Shown: positions 24,690 through 36,316 of the stretch, piece by piece
Layout of the letters: every line of letters begins with the position of its first letter
How positions within the stretch are numbered: the stretch's first letter is position 1
Source: Channa striata
Lineage: Eukaryota > Chordata > Actinopteri > Anabantiformes > Channidae
Reading direction: 5' to 3'
Length of the DNA stretch: 64,000 nucleotides
Assembly (NCBI GenBank): GCA_033026295.1
Contig: CM065170.1
Coordinates: forward strand, 17,308,040-17,372,039
Translations under genes and position numbers: made by a program
Notes under the pieces: model-generated
What the model saw: the letters and a program-made list of their open reading frames with translations, nothing else
Databases searched by the model: none
Told to the model about the DNA's origin: nothing

Positions 24690-27600
24690 CGTATATGCAA
24701 ATGCAACAAGCCTGGTCCATGTCAAACATAGATACACAATGACATGATACATATTGGACATATTGTAGGAGTCGCAGAGCGTGTTGCACAGCTGCAGTAA
24801 AGTCAACAAAAGTCAACTATTGGAGAGGATTTGGTTGCCAGACGGTTGCTATTAGAACACAAACACGATGTGACGTTAACTAATGGTATTGCGAATGGTG
24901 GGATTTAGAGGATCTTTGACCTTCTGATATAACAGTGAGAGATTTCCTGAAGTTCCAAGTTTGCTTTTCTTTTGTGACAATTGGTACAAAACACACCCCC
25001 GACCTAGTGTCGCTGTGTTTTCACAAATGACGGAGGACTGTGCTGTGTCTTTTCCAACAGCACGTAGTCTTAAAACACAACAAATGGTTCATGCCACAAC
25101 TTCATTGCAGACGAGAGCTGATGCCATCCATTGATTAGTTCCACATTCTTTTTGTTCAGAGGATGAGAACATAGTGTACCTCAGAAACATTCATTCAAAA
25201 CATTCATTCGACAACCTTCATGATGTTTGGTAGTTTCTTTTCTAAATATATGCTTGCGTAATTCTGTTATGCTGGCTTTGGCCTCATTCTATAGTTTTTG
25301 TAAAGTGTCTCTTTAAATCCAGCCACTAGCAGCTTAGTCTAATATTTGTTCAGCTTCTGTCAGCTGAGGCTCTGATCCAACTTTGAATCGATTGAAAAAA
25401 GCTGTTGTTTGCAGTTCCGACTCCTAGAGACTTTGTCTTTTTTAAGTGACAGATTGGTAACCAAACTCTTTGTGCAGTAAACACATATGTTCATTTAAGG
25501 CGTAGAGATGCTGGCCAACAACTGTAAGATTAATAAGGTGCAACACATGCCAATAAAACTTGCCTCTTGTGACCTACAGTGAAACTTTGTTATCTGCTAC
25601 CACCTGCTGGCTGCGACATGAACCCACAGCCTGTGACTCATCTCCTAGGAGCCTCTGACTCTGATCCTGGTGTTTATCTGCCTGTGCAGATATGGTCCAT
25701 CCTGGCTTTTTAGTTCACTTTCCTGTTTAGACTAAACTACCGTGTGAAATTTCTGTTTGTCTGGCATTGTAATAAAGAGCTTAAAAATTATACTGAACGA
25801 GGGAGCCCCCAAGCAAGAAATCCAGCCCGTCAGTAAAAAAACATGTGGAAGCTGAAGGGCAGAATTATGACTAAGACTATTTTATTAAATGTTTATACAG
25901 TGAAATGAGCGAATGTGAGCTCTTTTTTCCTGGAAACCACCAGGTGCCCCAAACTACAGCGACCCAGAGACGTCAAAGGAACTTAGGAAAACACATGCAA
26001 AAAGGCAAAACACAAATGAAGCAAATGAAGAAATGATTTTCTCCAATTTGACAATGAAAGAAATAGCTGAATAAAATTATACAATTATACAAAAATTATA
26101 CAAACATCTGTCTAAAGAAGTTATGTCTTAATATATTTGGGTGTCCTTATTTTTGTATTTACAGTTTTTCTCTGAATAACTTAAGTGTCTCACAAAAGGG
26201 AAATAAGTACATCACATGATTGAATAAATGCAAACCTGAAATATCCTGAATAGATTTTACTATTCTCCACTTGTGCACCTAGAGTATACTTTAGACCTAC
26301 TACATACAGGTAAGGTACTTCTGATTGGATGCATATAGAAAATACAACTTCTGACCTACTATGGACAAAAGACATCTCAGCCCAGGTTTAATTATAAGTG
26401 TTTCACAAAAGGGTTCAACAAATAAAAGCAAAAGATTTTTTTAATGAAATTAAATTTGTTTGTAGTTTCAGAGTTTGTCAGAAACAATGTATTTCAAATA
26501 AAACCATTAGAACCGCCTTTAGTGTCTGCTCACTGCTGCCTTAATATGCACCGTCTGTCTGTGCAGACAATCAGGTTAAATGTTGTGACCTCCATCCATG
26601 AGGTAAAGTAGAAAAAATAATATTAATATTGCAACACAGAAAGAGTCATACAAATCTAATAGATTAAACCCAATCAGACAGGATGGTTGATTAGGTTCCT
26701 GGTTGTTTTGTGTCTATCTAGAGAAACGAAAAAGTAATTAAATTTTTTGACATCATCCTTGAAATTGAGTAGAATAAAAAGACACATGGATCTCTATGAA
26801 TTATTGCTGTACATGTGTTTGAGGCTCCCTCAACCATGACAGTCTCAACATCCTTCTATGTGAGACACAGATTACTACTGTTCATGCAAATATGGAAACC
26901 CAGTGTTCCTCTCCAGCAGTATTTCATCTTCAAAAGTAAAGCTAGCCAAACATCAGGTGGCATGCTGAAATATTTCTAGAACTTGTGAGCATAGTGGGTT
27001 AGGGAAAGGCAAAGAAGTGTGGGAAGTTTCCTGGCTGAGGCTCAGAGGACTGTTAATGCTACACAAGGGGTTTGCTACAGGACATGAGAAACCCCATCTG
27101 CAATGGGAATGAGTGGAACTACAGCCTGGGAAACGCAGATATAGTGAAAACAACCCCACTTCTTGATTTGAAGTGTATTCTGCTCCAGGGATTTAGCAGT
27201 TAAATGGCCTATATACATTTTTGCCCTGAACTGTAAACACTTTTTTAATCAAAAATATAAATTTAAGATACAAAAATAATAATTTCTCACATGCTGACTG
27301 GAGGAACGTAAGCAGAGGCACACAATCATTTAGTTGGTAAGTATGTTGGCTCTCATCAAGTGACACCTGGGATTGGCTCCGACCATCAGCCTGTGATTTG
27401 ATAACACCAAAAATAAACACTGACCAAGTATTAAATATATAAAAAACATCTTCTTTTGGCATGACTCTAAATCAAATCACCTGAGGCCTCAAATATTGTA
27501 AAAGTGACAAAGCCTATTGCGTCTCATACAAATGTGCAAGGTTCCCTTTCATATCATCATTTGACACGGAGGGTTTGGTCTCTGTGACTGGTTAGAAGGA

Positions 27601-28076
27601 CGGACCTCAGTCAAAAGTTTTTGGAGGAAATATCTCTGATCTGCTGTCACTGCTGTTCTAGAAGTCTGTGTCACATGATGCACCAAGCACTTCTCTACAG
27701 CAGCATAACATCGCTACTTAAACTATTTTTTTAAATGTACCTCCATTCATAAAATCTTTCTCATGCCAGAGGTGTTGCTAAAAAGCAGTGGTATTGCAAC
27801 AGCAACTAGTAGCAGTTTTAGTAAAACTAGTGGAATCATACAGTTGGTGGTGGCTGAACAGTCGGTGGGTAAAGGAATTGACATGGTATAATGTCTGGAG
27901 TTCTGAGGAGACTGTGGCATTCGGATCAAAATGCCACATCAAGGAGGTTAGCCTCAGCAAAGTGGCCTAAGGACGACAAAGATCTGTTTCCAGAGAATCT
28001 GCTCTTCGTTTGGCCGAGTGGACTGTAGCATCGAAAGTGTCACCTGCCAGAGACCTCAGGCAGTTTTTGATGACAC
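24690..28076. other. Intergenic, no gene seen
   Basis: AT-rich stretch without supported exons, RNA genes or recognisable elements. Confidence 0.5.
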
Positions 28077-28106
28077 ACTGCATGACCTCAAGGAAGGTCA
28101 TGCAGT
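28077..28106. repeat. Perfect 12-bp inverted repeat with 6-bp loop
   Basis: The arms actgcatgacct (28077-28088) and aggtcatgcagt (28095-28106) are exact reverse complements around caagga. It is short enough to arise locally; function unknown. Confidence 0.85.
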
Positions 28107-28669
28107 TTAATTAATTAATATTGTTAATAATTGTTTAAAACCTACAACAAAATGTGTAAAAAGTAAAGGGGATTGAATACTTTCCATGAACTCCATGAAC
28201 CAAACGCAAAGAGTTCTGAAATATTACCTCATGACCTTCCCACTAAGGATTTACATTTAGTCAACTTGTCAACCTCACATCTTACTAAATTAGCATGGAT
28301 TTCCATGTCGAACGCATGTAAAATCAGATAAAATGTGGTAAAACATGAACAGATGCCAAAATATTTGCTTACACCATTTCCTGGAGGTAGTCATGTTCCC
28401 TGAACTGTAATTCAGGCCACATGATTTTAGTTTATAATTAAATATTCATACAGTGTGACAGTTTGTTTCACTGGGTTACGCTCCTGGTATGTTTATCTGG
28501 AGGATGTTGTCAAGCTACCTCAGCGCATATATGGGCCACAGGGGTGAAAGGGCAATGGAAGAGTGGGGGTGCGATTAGAAGATTAGATTTTTTTTTTTTA
28601 CCACAAGAGCTGTATCCTTCATGTAAAATCATCTTTTACTAAGACACAGATCTCCACCAAATCAGACTA
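28107..28669. other. Intergenic, no gene seen
   Basis: AT-rich spacer with no supported exon or recognised repeat before the older LINE remnant. Confidence 0.5.
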
Positions 28670-29700
28670 ATAAGTATTTTACCAATAATATCCAAAATAG
28701 CAAAGAAATTATTCATCACACAATGGACTGAACACATAAGCTGTGGTCATACCCCTCTACACCCAATGCAGTTTGGATTTCGTAAATATTACTCTACAGA
28801 AACAGCCACCTGTCACTTTCTGGAGTATATAAAAAGTCAGTTTGACCAGGTTGGCCATGTAGGTGCTGTTTTTTTAATATTTAAAACAAGCTTTCAATAC
28901 CATAAATCATGATATGCTTCTTGCAAAATTAACTTATTTTATTTAATTTTAAGGGCTCACTTCTGGATGAAATCCTCACTCTCAGAAAATTTTCAGTATT
29001 GTAATATCCTGATGATGATGATAACGGGCACTGATGATGACGATGAAAGGCAAAGGGTGAGTGCACGGGTAACCAGCAGAGAGAGGATGATATACTGCAG
29101 GGACACACACACGGAGAAATATTAATATAACTATATACAAGTTGTGCAAAACCAAAAGAGGATAAAAAGCACCTAACTTATAACACAAGTATAACATTTT
29201 AGACTTTTATCAAAGCTTTCTGGATGTGTGCTTTGTTTTTGAGGTTTTGAATGGGCTTGCCCCTGCACCATTAAATTATTATATACATAAAAGCCTTGAA
29301 CAATGGATTAAATACTAGAGTATAAGCTAGGGGGAGACTAATATACAACAGTGAAGGACTACATTTAGCCAAATGATGGTGTCGGTCAGAGGCACACAGT
29401 CATGGAATACACTGCCAGGTCATATCAGGAACTGTGACAACTACCCAACCTTTTAAAAAAACAAATAAGTCATATATCCATATGTAAATTACTCTTTCAT
29501 CTGATGTCTGTTCATGGTGGCCTTTTGACCTTTTGAGTTTTTTACCATTTATTGTAGGGGGTCTTTGTCTTTCAGTGTAATATGCCTTAGCACAATGGAT
29601 GCAATTTAGCTTATTGTGCTATTCTGGCATATTTACATTGATTGGTGATCAATGTGCGCCATCCAAATTCAATAAATGATAAATAAATAAATAAATAAAA
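28670..29700 (+). mobile_element. Decayed LINE (second family) with (AAAT)n tail
   Basis: Two fossil pieces of a non-LTR reverse transcriptase frame are visible. At about 28670-28950, MQFGFRKYYSTETATCHFLE and VGHVGAVFLIF correspond to the fingers/palm region, with the catalytic-loop FDT-like block decayed. At about 29220-29440, VFEVLNGLAPAPLNYYI and, in a shifted frame, a block ending in WNT-like sequence correspond to the extreme C-terminus. The roughly 260 bases between them look unrelated. The 3' end runs into aaataaataaataaataaaa (29680-29700). This is a different family from the L2 copies and is much older. Confidence 0.75.
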
Positions 29701-30464
29701 CCTTAATGTAGATAGAACAGATAAACATTGTAAAAAATGGAAACACATGTTACACCTTTGATATCTTTACACAAATATTAAAAAAGTTTAAATAAGTCAT
29801 AAAATACCAATAGAAAACAAACAAACCAAAATAATAAAAAAACTTGACTCTATGCATCATCTTGTATTACATATTACACATGTCTTAATAAAGCACACAG
29901 ATATTCTCCAGTGTTACAGTGTCCTATTTAGGCTTTTTTTCTGCTCCAGTTCTATGTTATGTTGTAAAAGCCCCTTTGAGCAATGCTATCAGGTTTTCCA
30001 GCCTTTCCACTAGTTTACATTCCACCCCACATCCTTTTGTTATGTGTAACAAATAACAACAGAACTGATCCCAATTCAACTAGTTAAACCTGAACCAAGT
30101 CATCCAGGGGAACAATGAAAATTCTCCCGAGAGCCAGCCAGTTTCTGCTGGAATAAATCAAGTCTAGGATGAGCCTGGTGGAAGTAGAAGTACTAATACT
30201 ACAAGTAGATTACTAAAGTGTATGTAAGTATAGGTTGAGTCTAAGAGATAAGATAAAATAAATATTTATTCTTCCCACATTTGGGATATTTTCTGAAATT
30301 ATTAGATATACTCAAATTAGAAAACTTGCCCTTGTGACTACATTTTAGCTATAACCTTATAGCTAGTTATTAATTTAATTTGATGTTTAAGCAGCAGTTT
30401 ACTATTGTGTTTAAGAAGTAGCTATTCTACCATGATTACTTAATTTTTCTTAACACATACATCA

Positions 30465-30620
30465 TTATGTAATAATTTTACATTTAATAATTTGGCAGAT
30501 GCTTTCAGCCAAAGCGACTTACGAGTGAGGTAAAAGGCACCAAAGATCTAAGTGAAGGAGAAAACATCAAAGCAAAGTGCTCTCGGAGGAAGTGTTTCAG
30601 TTTCATGAGACGCAAGTGCA
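30465..30620. repeat. Dispersed fish repeat fragment
   Basis: The segment aatttggcagatgctttcag plus ccaaagcgacttac is a motif I recognise as recurring throughout teleost genomes in short interspersed elements. The boundaries are approximate and the class is not assigned. Confidence 0.5.
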
Positions 30621-30849
30621 AGATGAAAGAGCAAAGGAAGATTTGCTAATGTCTATGTGGCAAGAGCAGAGCACCTCCAGAGGTCTGCAAAATCAGAAAT
30701 GTCAGAACCAGAAATCACACTGACACATATTTTCCTCCTCATTGCCAGCTCCATGAGTTCCCAACCACCTCACGGCTCGAGTGGACTGCCAGACGGTCAC
30801 AGGTACTTAAATTAATTAATTAGGTTAAATAAATTGAATATATTTTTAC

Positions 30850-31110
30850 ATATTTGCTAGCAGCAATGTGGTGTTGGGCGATTCTGTGGATATGAGGTTT
30901 GAGAAGTTGTCCAGCAAATGCAGAATTGGCGGTTCATTGTCCAGCTACTCCAGTCTATGTGTCCTTGAGCAAGACAATAAACCCCAAGGTGTTTGCTGAA
31001 TTTCTGGATACATGTGAATAGTAGTATGTAGTGTAAACGTTCACTTAAATCATCTGCTGCCAATTGTCTATGTGGCGAGTGCAGTGAGCACCTCCAGCGT
31101 TTTTTTTAAA
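30850..31110 (+). repeat. Dispersed fish repeat fragment (short non-autonomous element)
   Basis: The segments ggttcattgtccagctactc, gtccttgagcaagacaataa and accccaaggtgtttgctg, followed by a gtatgtagtgtaaacg block, match in order a repeat common in teleost genomes. The copy is eroded. A sub-segment (tctatgtggc ... gcacctccag) also occurs at 30651-30680, so the two neighbouring repeats share sequence. Confidence 0.55.
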
Positions 31111-32200
31111 TCAGACACATGCAAACAATAGGTAGCTCTGTGTTCTTAGTTCCTCCAGCTCCATGTCCTTCATCCAACCTGAGGATAGACTTTCCTGTAA
31201 ATCAAACATCATAACAGTTTCGTGACAGGCCTCACACGGTTCGGTCTCCTGCTCGGCTGTGGCCACCAGTGATCCTGCAACACCAGCGGCACCAGCTGAC
31301 AGATATGTGAGCTGCTTTGTAGACAGAAGTACCACGTCTATGTTGTTGGCTGTTGATGGAAATTGTCTTTGGAGCCAAGAGTGACACTGAAGTTATTTGC
31401 ATAGATAGGTACTGATGCACGTTATATTCAGCTAATCTGTAGCTGCACATTTATTCGGAAAACAGCCAAACTACATTTGATTCAACAGAGAGTGAATAGT
31501 AATTGAGTCCATAACCGTAGTTTTGCATCCTATTCCTCACCCATGAACATATCTCCCTCAATCCCCCAGAATGAGTGAATCTGAATTAGTGTGCTTCTTT
31601 ATTGTTTCTTTAAGTGTGTAAAAAACTGAAAATAGTAAGAATCATCCATCACAGTCATTTGTTTGTTAAATAAATATGTCAAAACTAATTTGTTAAAATT
31701 TAAAAATTATAAAACAAACTCACAAAAAACAAATCCAGGAAGTCCTTACTCTTTTTCTTTTTGAGAAACTGAACGGCATTTGTACATGAAAAATACTAAA
31801 CACATCTTGAAATACATAGTTTATCACTTTGTTTTGCAACAATTTCAAACCTGTAAAATTATTTGAGTAAAAGTAAAAGGTAATTCTAAAATGTGTTATG
31901 CTATCTAGTTTACTAAACTGCAGTACTAAAAAACTAAACCGAGTACACACGTGTAGATATTGTTCTAGCACGACTGTCAAGTCGTACAACAATTATTGAC
32001 ACAGGCGAACCACGTTTTAACTAATGACTCGAAGTCGATCAGCGACTGTTCATTATTCAAATGGCGCCTGATTTACAATGACTTCTCGCGTTACACGATT
32101 GACAGGTAGGACGGTGATTGGTTGAGCCGGAGCTCAGTCTGTCTCTCCGTTGGCTGGAGTGGACACGTCAGCAGTCAATAAGTTCTACCAAAGATGAATC
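31111..32200. other. Intergenic, no gene seen
   Basis: Spacer upstream of the MGAT2-type gene. No exon is supported. The composition shifts from AT-rich to CpG-richer after about 32,030, marking the approach to the promoter. Confidence 0.5.
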
Positions 32201-32585
32201 ATAGTCCCATCTTCTGCTTCCTGGTGCGAACGTCTTGACTCGTTACACCTAGTTCGGGTAAGTCCACGCTGAACGGAGCCAAGCTGGGCGAAGCTTGTTT
32301 CACGTTAACGCCAAACGGACGTTCTGCGTTCTCGCTTTTCACCAGTTGGCTCTAACTTTTTCCACAGGTGCTGAGCACAAACCGCCGAACCGACGGTCGG
32401 ACAAATGACACGGTTTCCAGGCGGGGAGAAACCAAGAAACTGCGAGGGCGAGAGCGGACAGCGCCAGGGCGACGCGACGCGACGGGACGCGACGCGGGAC
32501 CAATGTCGCTGAGAAGTTTACGATGAGTTGACGAGTGAACGCCGTCGCCTTGTTGTTCTCCGACGTCGCTCTGCACCGCAGGAAA
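32200..32585 (+). promoter_or_regulatory. CpG-rich leader/promoter of the MGAT2-type gene with upstream ORFs
   Basis: CpG density rises sharply here, including a GCGAC pentamer run (about 32470-32499). A possible leader intron is bounded by cggg|gtaagt-like sequence (donor at 32258) and ttccacag (acceptor ending 32367). Three short upstream ORFs precede the coding ATG: 32405-32512 (35 codons plus stop), 32503-32526 (7 codons plus stop) and 32523-32531 (ATG AGT TGA). The second overlaps both others. The transcription start is not visible, so which of these lie in the mRNA is inferred. Confidence 0.55.
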
Positions 32586-33839
32586 ATGAGGTTTCGGTTG
32601 CACAAGCGGAACCTGGTCGCGCTGTTGGGTGTTTGCTTGGTGGTCGCGACTCTCTTGTTTTCAACGCGCGTATTAATAGTGTCGGACGAGGACACGTCCG
32701 GACCCGATAGAGACGCTCCGCTGTACGTGCATTCGGATGAAATCGTGAAGTTGAACTTTCGTTCGTTGCCAGAACTGACTCAGTCCGTGTACAAAGCCAA
32801 CTACATGCAGGGCGTTCTCAATGCGGATACGTTTCCAGGAGAACCTCAACTGGTGCTAGTTGTACAGGTTCACAACAGGCCTGAATACCTCCGACTACTC
32901 ATCAGGTCACTGCAGAAAGCTGCTGAGGTCCACAGCTTTCTTCTTATCTTTAGCCACGACTATTTTTCCGAGGAAATAGCCGCCATTGTGCAAGGGATAA
33001 CTTTCTGCAAGGTACTGCAGATTTATTTCCCCTTCAGCACCCAGCTGTATCCCACGGAGTTTCCTGGGCAGGATCCACGTGACTGCCCCCGTGACATATC
33101 CAAGGACAACGCTGTGAAATCAAAATGCCTGAACGCTGAACACCCTGACTCCTACGGCCACTACAGGGAAGCCTTCATCACTCAAACCAAACACCACTGG
33201 TGGTGGAAACTGCACTTTGTGTGGGAGCGAGTGCGTGTGATGCAGGGCTATAGTGGCTTTGTCATCTTTCTCGAGGAGGATAACTACATCTTGCCTGACT
33301 TTTTCCATTTCTATAAGTTAATGATAGAGTTCAGGAAAAACAGCTGCCCTGATTGTGACATGCTGGCTTTGGGTAACCACAATGGCCTCAGTGATTTTAC
33401 CAGATTGTCTAATAAAGCCATGACCACTGGGTGGATGTCCACTAAGCACAACATAGGCATGGCCATCTCCAGAGAGGTGTACTATAAGATGGTGGGCTGC
33501 AGCAAAGAGTTCTGCACCTATGACGACTACAACTGGGACTGGACTTTGCAACACCTCTCTGGAACCTGCATATCAAAGCCAGTTAAAGTCCTCGCAGCAG
33601 AGGGCTCAAGAGTTCTCCACACAGGAGACTGTGGTCTTCATCAGAAGGAGAACTGCAGGCCAGAATGGGCCTTACAGAGGGTCGAGGAGGGACTTCAGTC
33701 AGCCAAAGATGGCCTCTTTCCTCCTTCTCTTGTCCTAAATAGTGTAGACGTAGTGGAGCACAAGCCACACATGAAGAACGGAGGATGGGGAGACATTCGA
33801 GATCACAGTCTATGCAATAACTATGTCAAACGTCTTTAA
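32586..33839 (+). CDS. mgat2: MGAT2-type alpha-1,6-mannosyl-glycoprotein 2-beta-N-acetylglucosaminyltransferase (intronless)
   Basis: A single 417-residue open frame. The family (GT16, Golgi) adds beta-1,2-GlcNAc to the alpha-1,6 mannose arm, the step that commits N-glycans to complex type. The start MRFRLHKRN at 32586 is the only in-frame ATG upstream of homology; the frame is open further 5' only without an ATG. A short cytoplasmic tail is followed by a membrane anchor (about residues 10-30), then the catalytic domain with LVLVVQVHNRPEYLRLL, FPGQDPRDCPRD, GHYREA, KHHWWWKLHFVWERV, the acidic EEDNY motif that serves as the DXD-like metal site, FCTYDDYNWDWTL, and the C-terminal KNGGWGDIRDH. 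Single-exon coding matches MGAT2 of other vertebrates, and the length is slightly below the human 447. Several blocks (GNHNGLSDFTRLSNKAMTTG) differ clearly from my memory of human MGAT2, so this may be a divergent paralog rather than the orthologue. Confidence 0.95.
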   Translation: MRFRLHKRNLVALLGVCLVVATLLFSTRVLIVSDEDTSGPDRDAPLYVHSDEIVKLNFRSLPELTQSVYKANYMQGVLNADTFPGEPQLVLVVQVHNRPEYLRLLIRSLQKAAEVHSFLLIFSHDYFSEEIAAIVQGITFCKVLQIYFPFSTQLYPTEFPGQDPRDCPRDISKDNAVKSKCLNAEHPDSYGHYREAFITQTKHHWWWKLHFVWERVRVMQGYSGFVIFLEEDNYILPDFFHFYKLMIEFRKNSCPDCDMLALGNHNGLSDFTRLSNKAMTTGWMSTKHNIGMAISREVYYKMVGCSKEFCTYDDYNWDWTLQHLSGTCISKPVKVLAAEGSRVLHTGDCGLHQKENCRPEWALQRVEEGLQSAKDGLFPPSLVLNSVDVVEHKPHMKNGGWGDIRDHSLCNNYVKRL

Positions 33840-34625
33840 ACTGTAACTTGTTTCTATATAATATGGCTGTTTGGTATTCTTCAGTTGTGTCGTCATGCAC
33901 AACCGTTCAGGGTTACAGAGCCTGTGATGGGTTGCCTTTACACTTTGATAATTTTTTTTCATTCTGCACGGTCTTCCGAGAAATACGACCAAAATCGAGC
34001 CAAGCATGCTGCACGTACACAAAAGTTTGGCTTGCAGTTTTATTTTTATTTTTTTTATCACCAAAGCTGCACATTTGCCAAAGACTTCCTTGATATTTTA
34101 TTATGTATATTGCATGTGAGCTCAGTCACACTAATAGTTTTCATGATAAAATCCAGGTTTGTTTTTCTCTGGGTGTCTTACAAGCCAAAACAGTAGGTTA
34201 GATTTTTCTCCAACAGTGATGGGAAATGAAAGTTAACCATAGTGTAGTAGTGTTCATATACATATAATAATTTGAAATATGCTTTCCAGGTATATTTTCT
34301 TAAATAACACTGTACAAGCGGTTTAGATGTTAATTGTGTATGTGTGGGTTGTAAATTAATGTCTAGTAATGGTTTTATGAAAGACGTAGTTGGAATGTTT
34401 GTTAAATGTGCTATTTATGGTACAGTTTGGAGTGTAGTAATACAGTGGAACAAGTAACATACCAGCATGTAGGTTTAATCAAATGCTTAGGACAATCTTC
34501 AGTATAATGGGAAAGCAAGTGGTGTTTGACTCTGACTATACTGTTGCAATAATTTCATTCTATCAACTGTACATACCACAGAGTTTGTGTTACTTATGCA
34601 ACCTCATTAGCTGGGCTTTAAAGGT

Positions 34626-34626
34626 G

Positions 34627-34657
<31 letters not shown>

Positions 34658-34668
34658 TTTTTTTTTAA
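34626..34668 (+). repeat. (TG)n followed by T-run in the 3'UTR
   Basis: A GTGTGT run (34626-34640) leads directly into a run of T residues of more than 20 bases (to about 34666). It is a simple-sequence tract in the 3' untranslated region of the MGAT2-type gene and likely length-variable. Confidence 0.85.
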
Positions 34669-35400
34669 ATATATTTTAAAGGGTGGTTGACTGACACTGT
34701 ACCTTGTCGGTCCTATGCTCTCTGCGGTTTTGATTCCTGCTTGCAAAAATGAGAGCTTGATATTGATTTATTTTTTTTGGTCGTCAGTGTGCGTTTGTTT
34801 TCTGGTGGGAGAAAAGTGACCTTTTGGAGTCATTCACTCTGTAAACATTGATTATTTGTGATACTTTAATTTGCTGCAACTGCTTTTCTAATTTTGCACC
34901 TTTTTTGTTGAAACTGATGTTGGGACATAGCAACTACCTTTAAAATAATGTAACCTGAATTGGGATTTTAGAAAAATGAAACGGAATATCCCACTGGAGC
35001 CGAAGAAGCCTTTATTCAATGCAACAAACAATAAGAAAACCAACACAAGTGTAGAACGTGTAAAACTGACATTTTTATGCTGTCATTATATTTAAACTGA
35101 CCAAAAGTGCCTTTTTTCCATTAACACATAACATTCCAAATATGTTATTGACTTACTGCTTAGATGATTAATGCCAAGGACATTATTTATGTCCTTATTC
35201 ATTAGATGCTGGGGGAAGATCAAATGTGGATTATAATGTCACAAAAATATACAGTTTTATGCAATTATTTAATTGTAATATTTAAATGATTGCGTCACTG
35301 AACCCAGAGAATTGATGGAACATATTGTACACCTCAATGTGCCTTTATTGAGATTCCTAGTCAAGAAATATTAAATGAATGTCATCTAGTATGCAGGTCA

Positions 35401-35406
35401 AATAAA
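35401..35406 (+). terminator. Poly(A) signal candidate for the MGAT2-type gene
   Basis: AATAAA followed within 15-30 bases by tgtgtgtgtttcagtgttt, a GT-rich downstream element. A second AATAAA lies at 35556-35561. Either would give a 3'UTR of about 1.6-1.7 kb. Confidence 0.55.
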
Positions 35407-35784
35407 ATGATTTTCTGTGTGTGTGTTTCAGTGTTTAGTTGCTGAAATGCACACTTCAGAATGAGACCAACCATGTGCATTTCTGTTTTCTTGTTCTTGT
35501 CTGATCATCACTTGAAATGACTGCATTTTTCACTTAATGTTTTTGAATTGGGAAAAATAAAAGCTGAATTGCAATGAAAACTACTGGTAACAGTTTCTCA
35601 TTCTTTTATACAATTTCTTCTAGAAACAAAGTAATAACTTACTTTAGCACAGTTTCCTGAACTGTGAGAACTATTCCTTAAAACTGTGTTTTAATAGAGA
35701 CTGTGCTCAGTAGGACCTTGAACCTTATTCCTCTTCCAATAGGTACATATAATCTTGTAGTTACTGCAAAGCAGATTAAACAAC

Positions 35785-35985
35785 CATCCATGTCAGTCTT
35801 ACCCCGTGGCCAACTCAGGGAGAAGTACACAGATGACTTTAAAGTCATCAATTAACCTAACCTGTATGTCTTTGGACGGTGGGAGGAAACTGGGGAGGCT
35901 GCAGCTGGTCGTGAGACTGACACCTAAGCCCTATCAGCTGTGAGGGAGCAGCACAAACCACTTCACCACTATTGCTGCCCATGGT
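35785..35985 (-). repeat. Dispersed fish repeat (minus orientation)
   Basis: Read on the minus strand this gives the series ending in catacaggttaggttaattg, with cctcccaccgtccaaagac upstream of it, which I recognise as a short repeat widespread in teleosts. A related, more eroded copy lies in the plus orientation within a BROX intron at 39898-40150. Confidence 0.6.
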
Positions 35986-36229
35986 TAATTAAACCAAATA
36001 TAAAAATCTTTTTTGCTAAAATTTTCAATTTTGAAGTGGAATATGTTTAAGGATATATATGCACATGTAATTAGTTGTGAATTTGTGTCATTCCACTACT
36101 TCAACCGCAGTGCGTGACCTGTTGAAAACCTTTCGAGCCACTGAAACATGAAGCTGGATGTAGATAGTTTTTTTCCGGGTACACGTCATGTGACTGAGCC
36201 GACTCTGTTCATTGGCCACCGTACGTCCC

Positions 36230-36316
36230 CGTATTATTTCCGGAAGTAAGTTGTTGTCACTGTCAGACTTTCTGTAAGGACTATCAAATCTCAAACCTAG
36301 AGCGACGTACCAACAG
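36230..36316 (+). promoter_or_regulatory. Probable BROX promoter and non-coding first exon
   Basis: The segment contains ttccggaagt (36238-36247), an ETS-type site common at housekeeping promoters. Just upstream is gtcatgtgac (about 36186), an E-box-like palindrome. A consensus donor (accaacag|gtatac, exon end 36316) could join to the acceptor cctacag ending at 36816, one base before the ATG. This fits a 5'UTR exon, by inference from splice consensus only. Confidence 0.45.

Noticed and set aside
28982..29110. GATGAT-rich segment as a functional repeat array
   Set aside because: Only a few irregular units between two decayed LINE pieces; no array and no spacer structure. No CRISPR-type array was seen anywhere, as expected for an animal genome.
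32535..32585. 17-codon N-terminal extension of the MGAT2-type protein
   Set aside because: The frame is open but begins with GTG; the first in-frame ATG is at 32586 and matches the family start MRFR.
32339..32695. 118-codon minus-strand frame opposite the MGAT2-type leader
   Set aside because: A shadow of CpG-rich sequence on the other strand, without a domain of its own.
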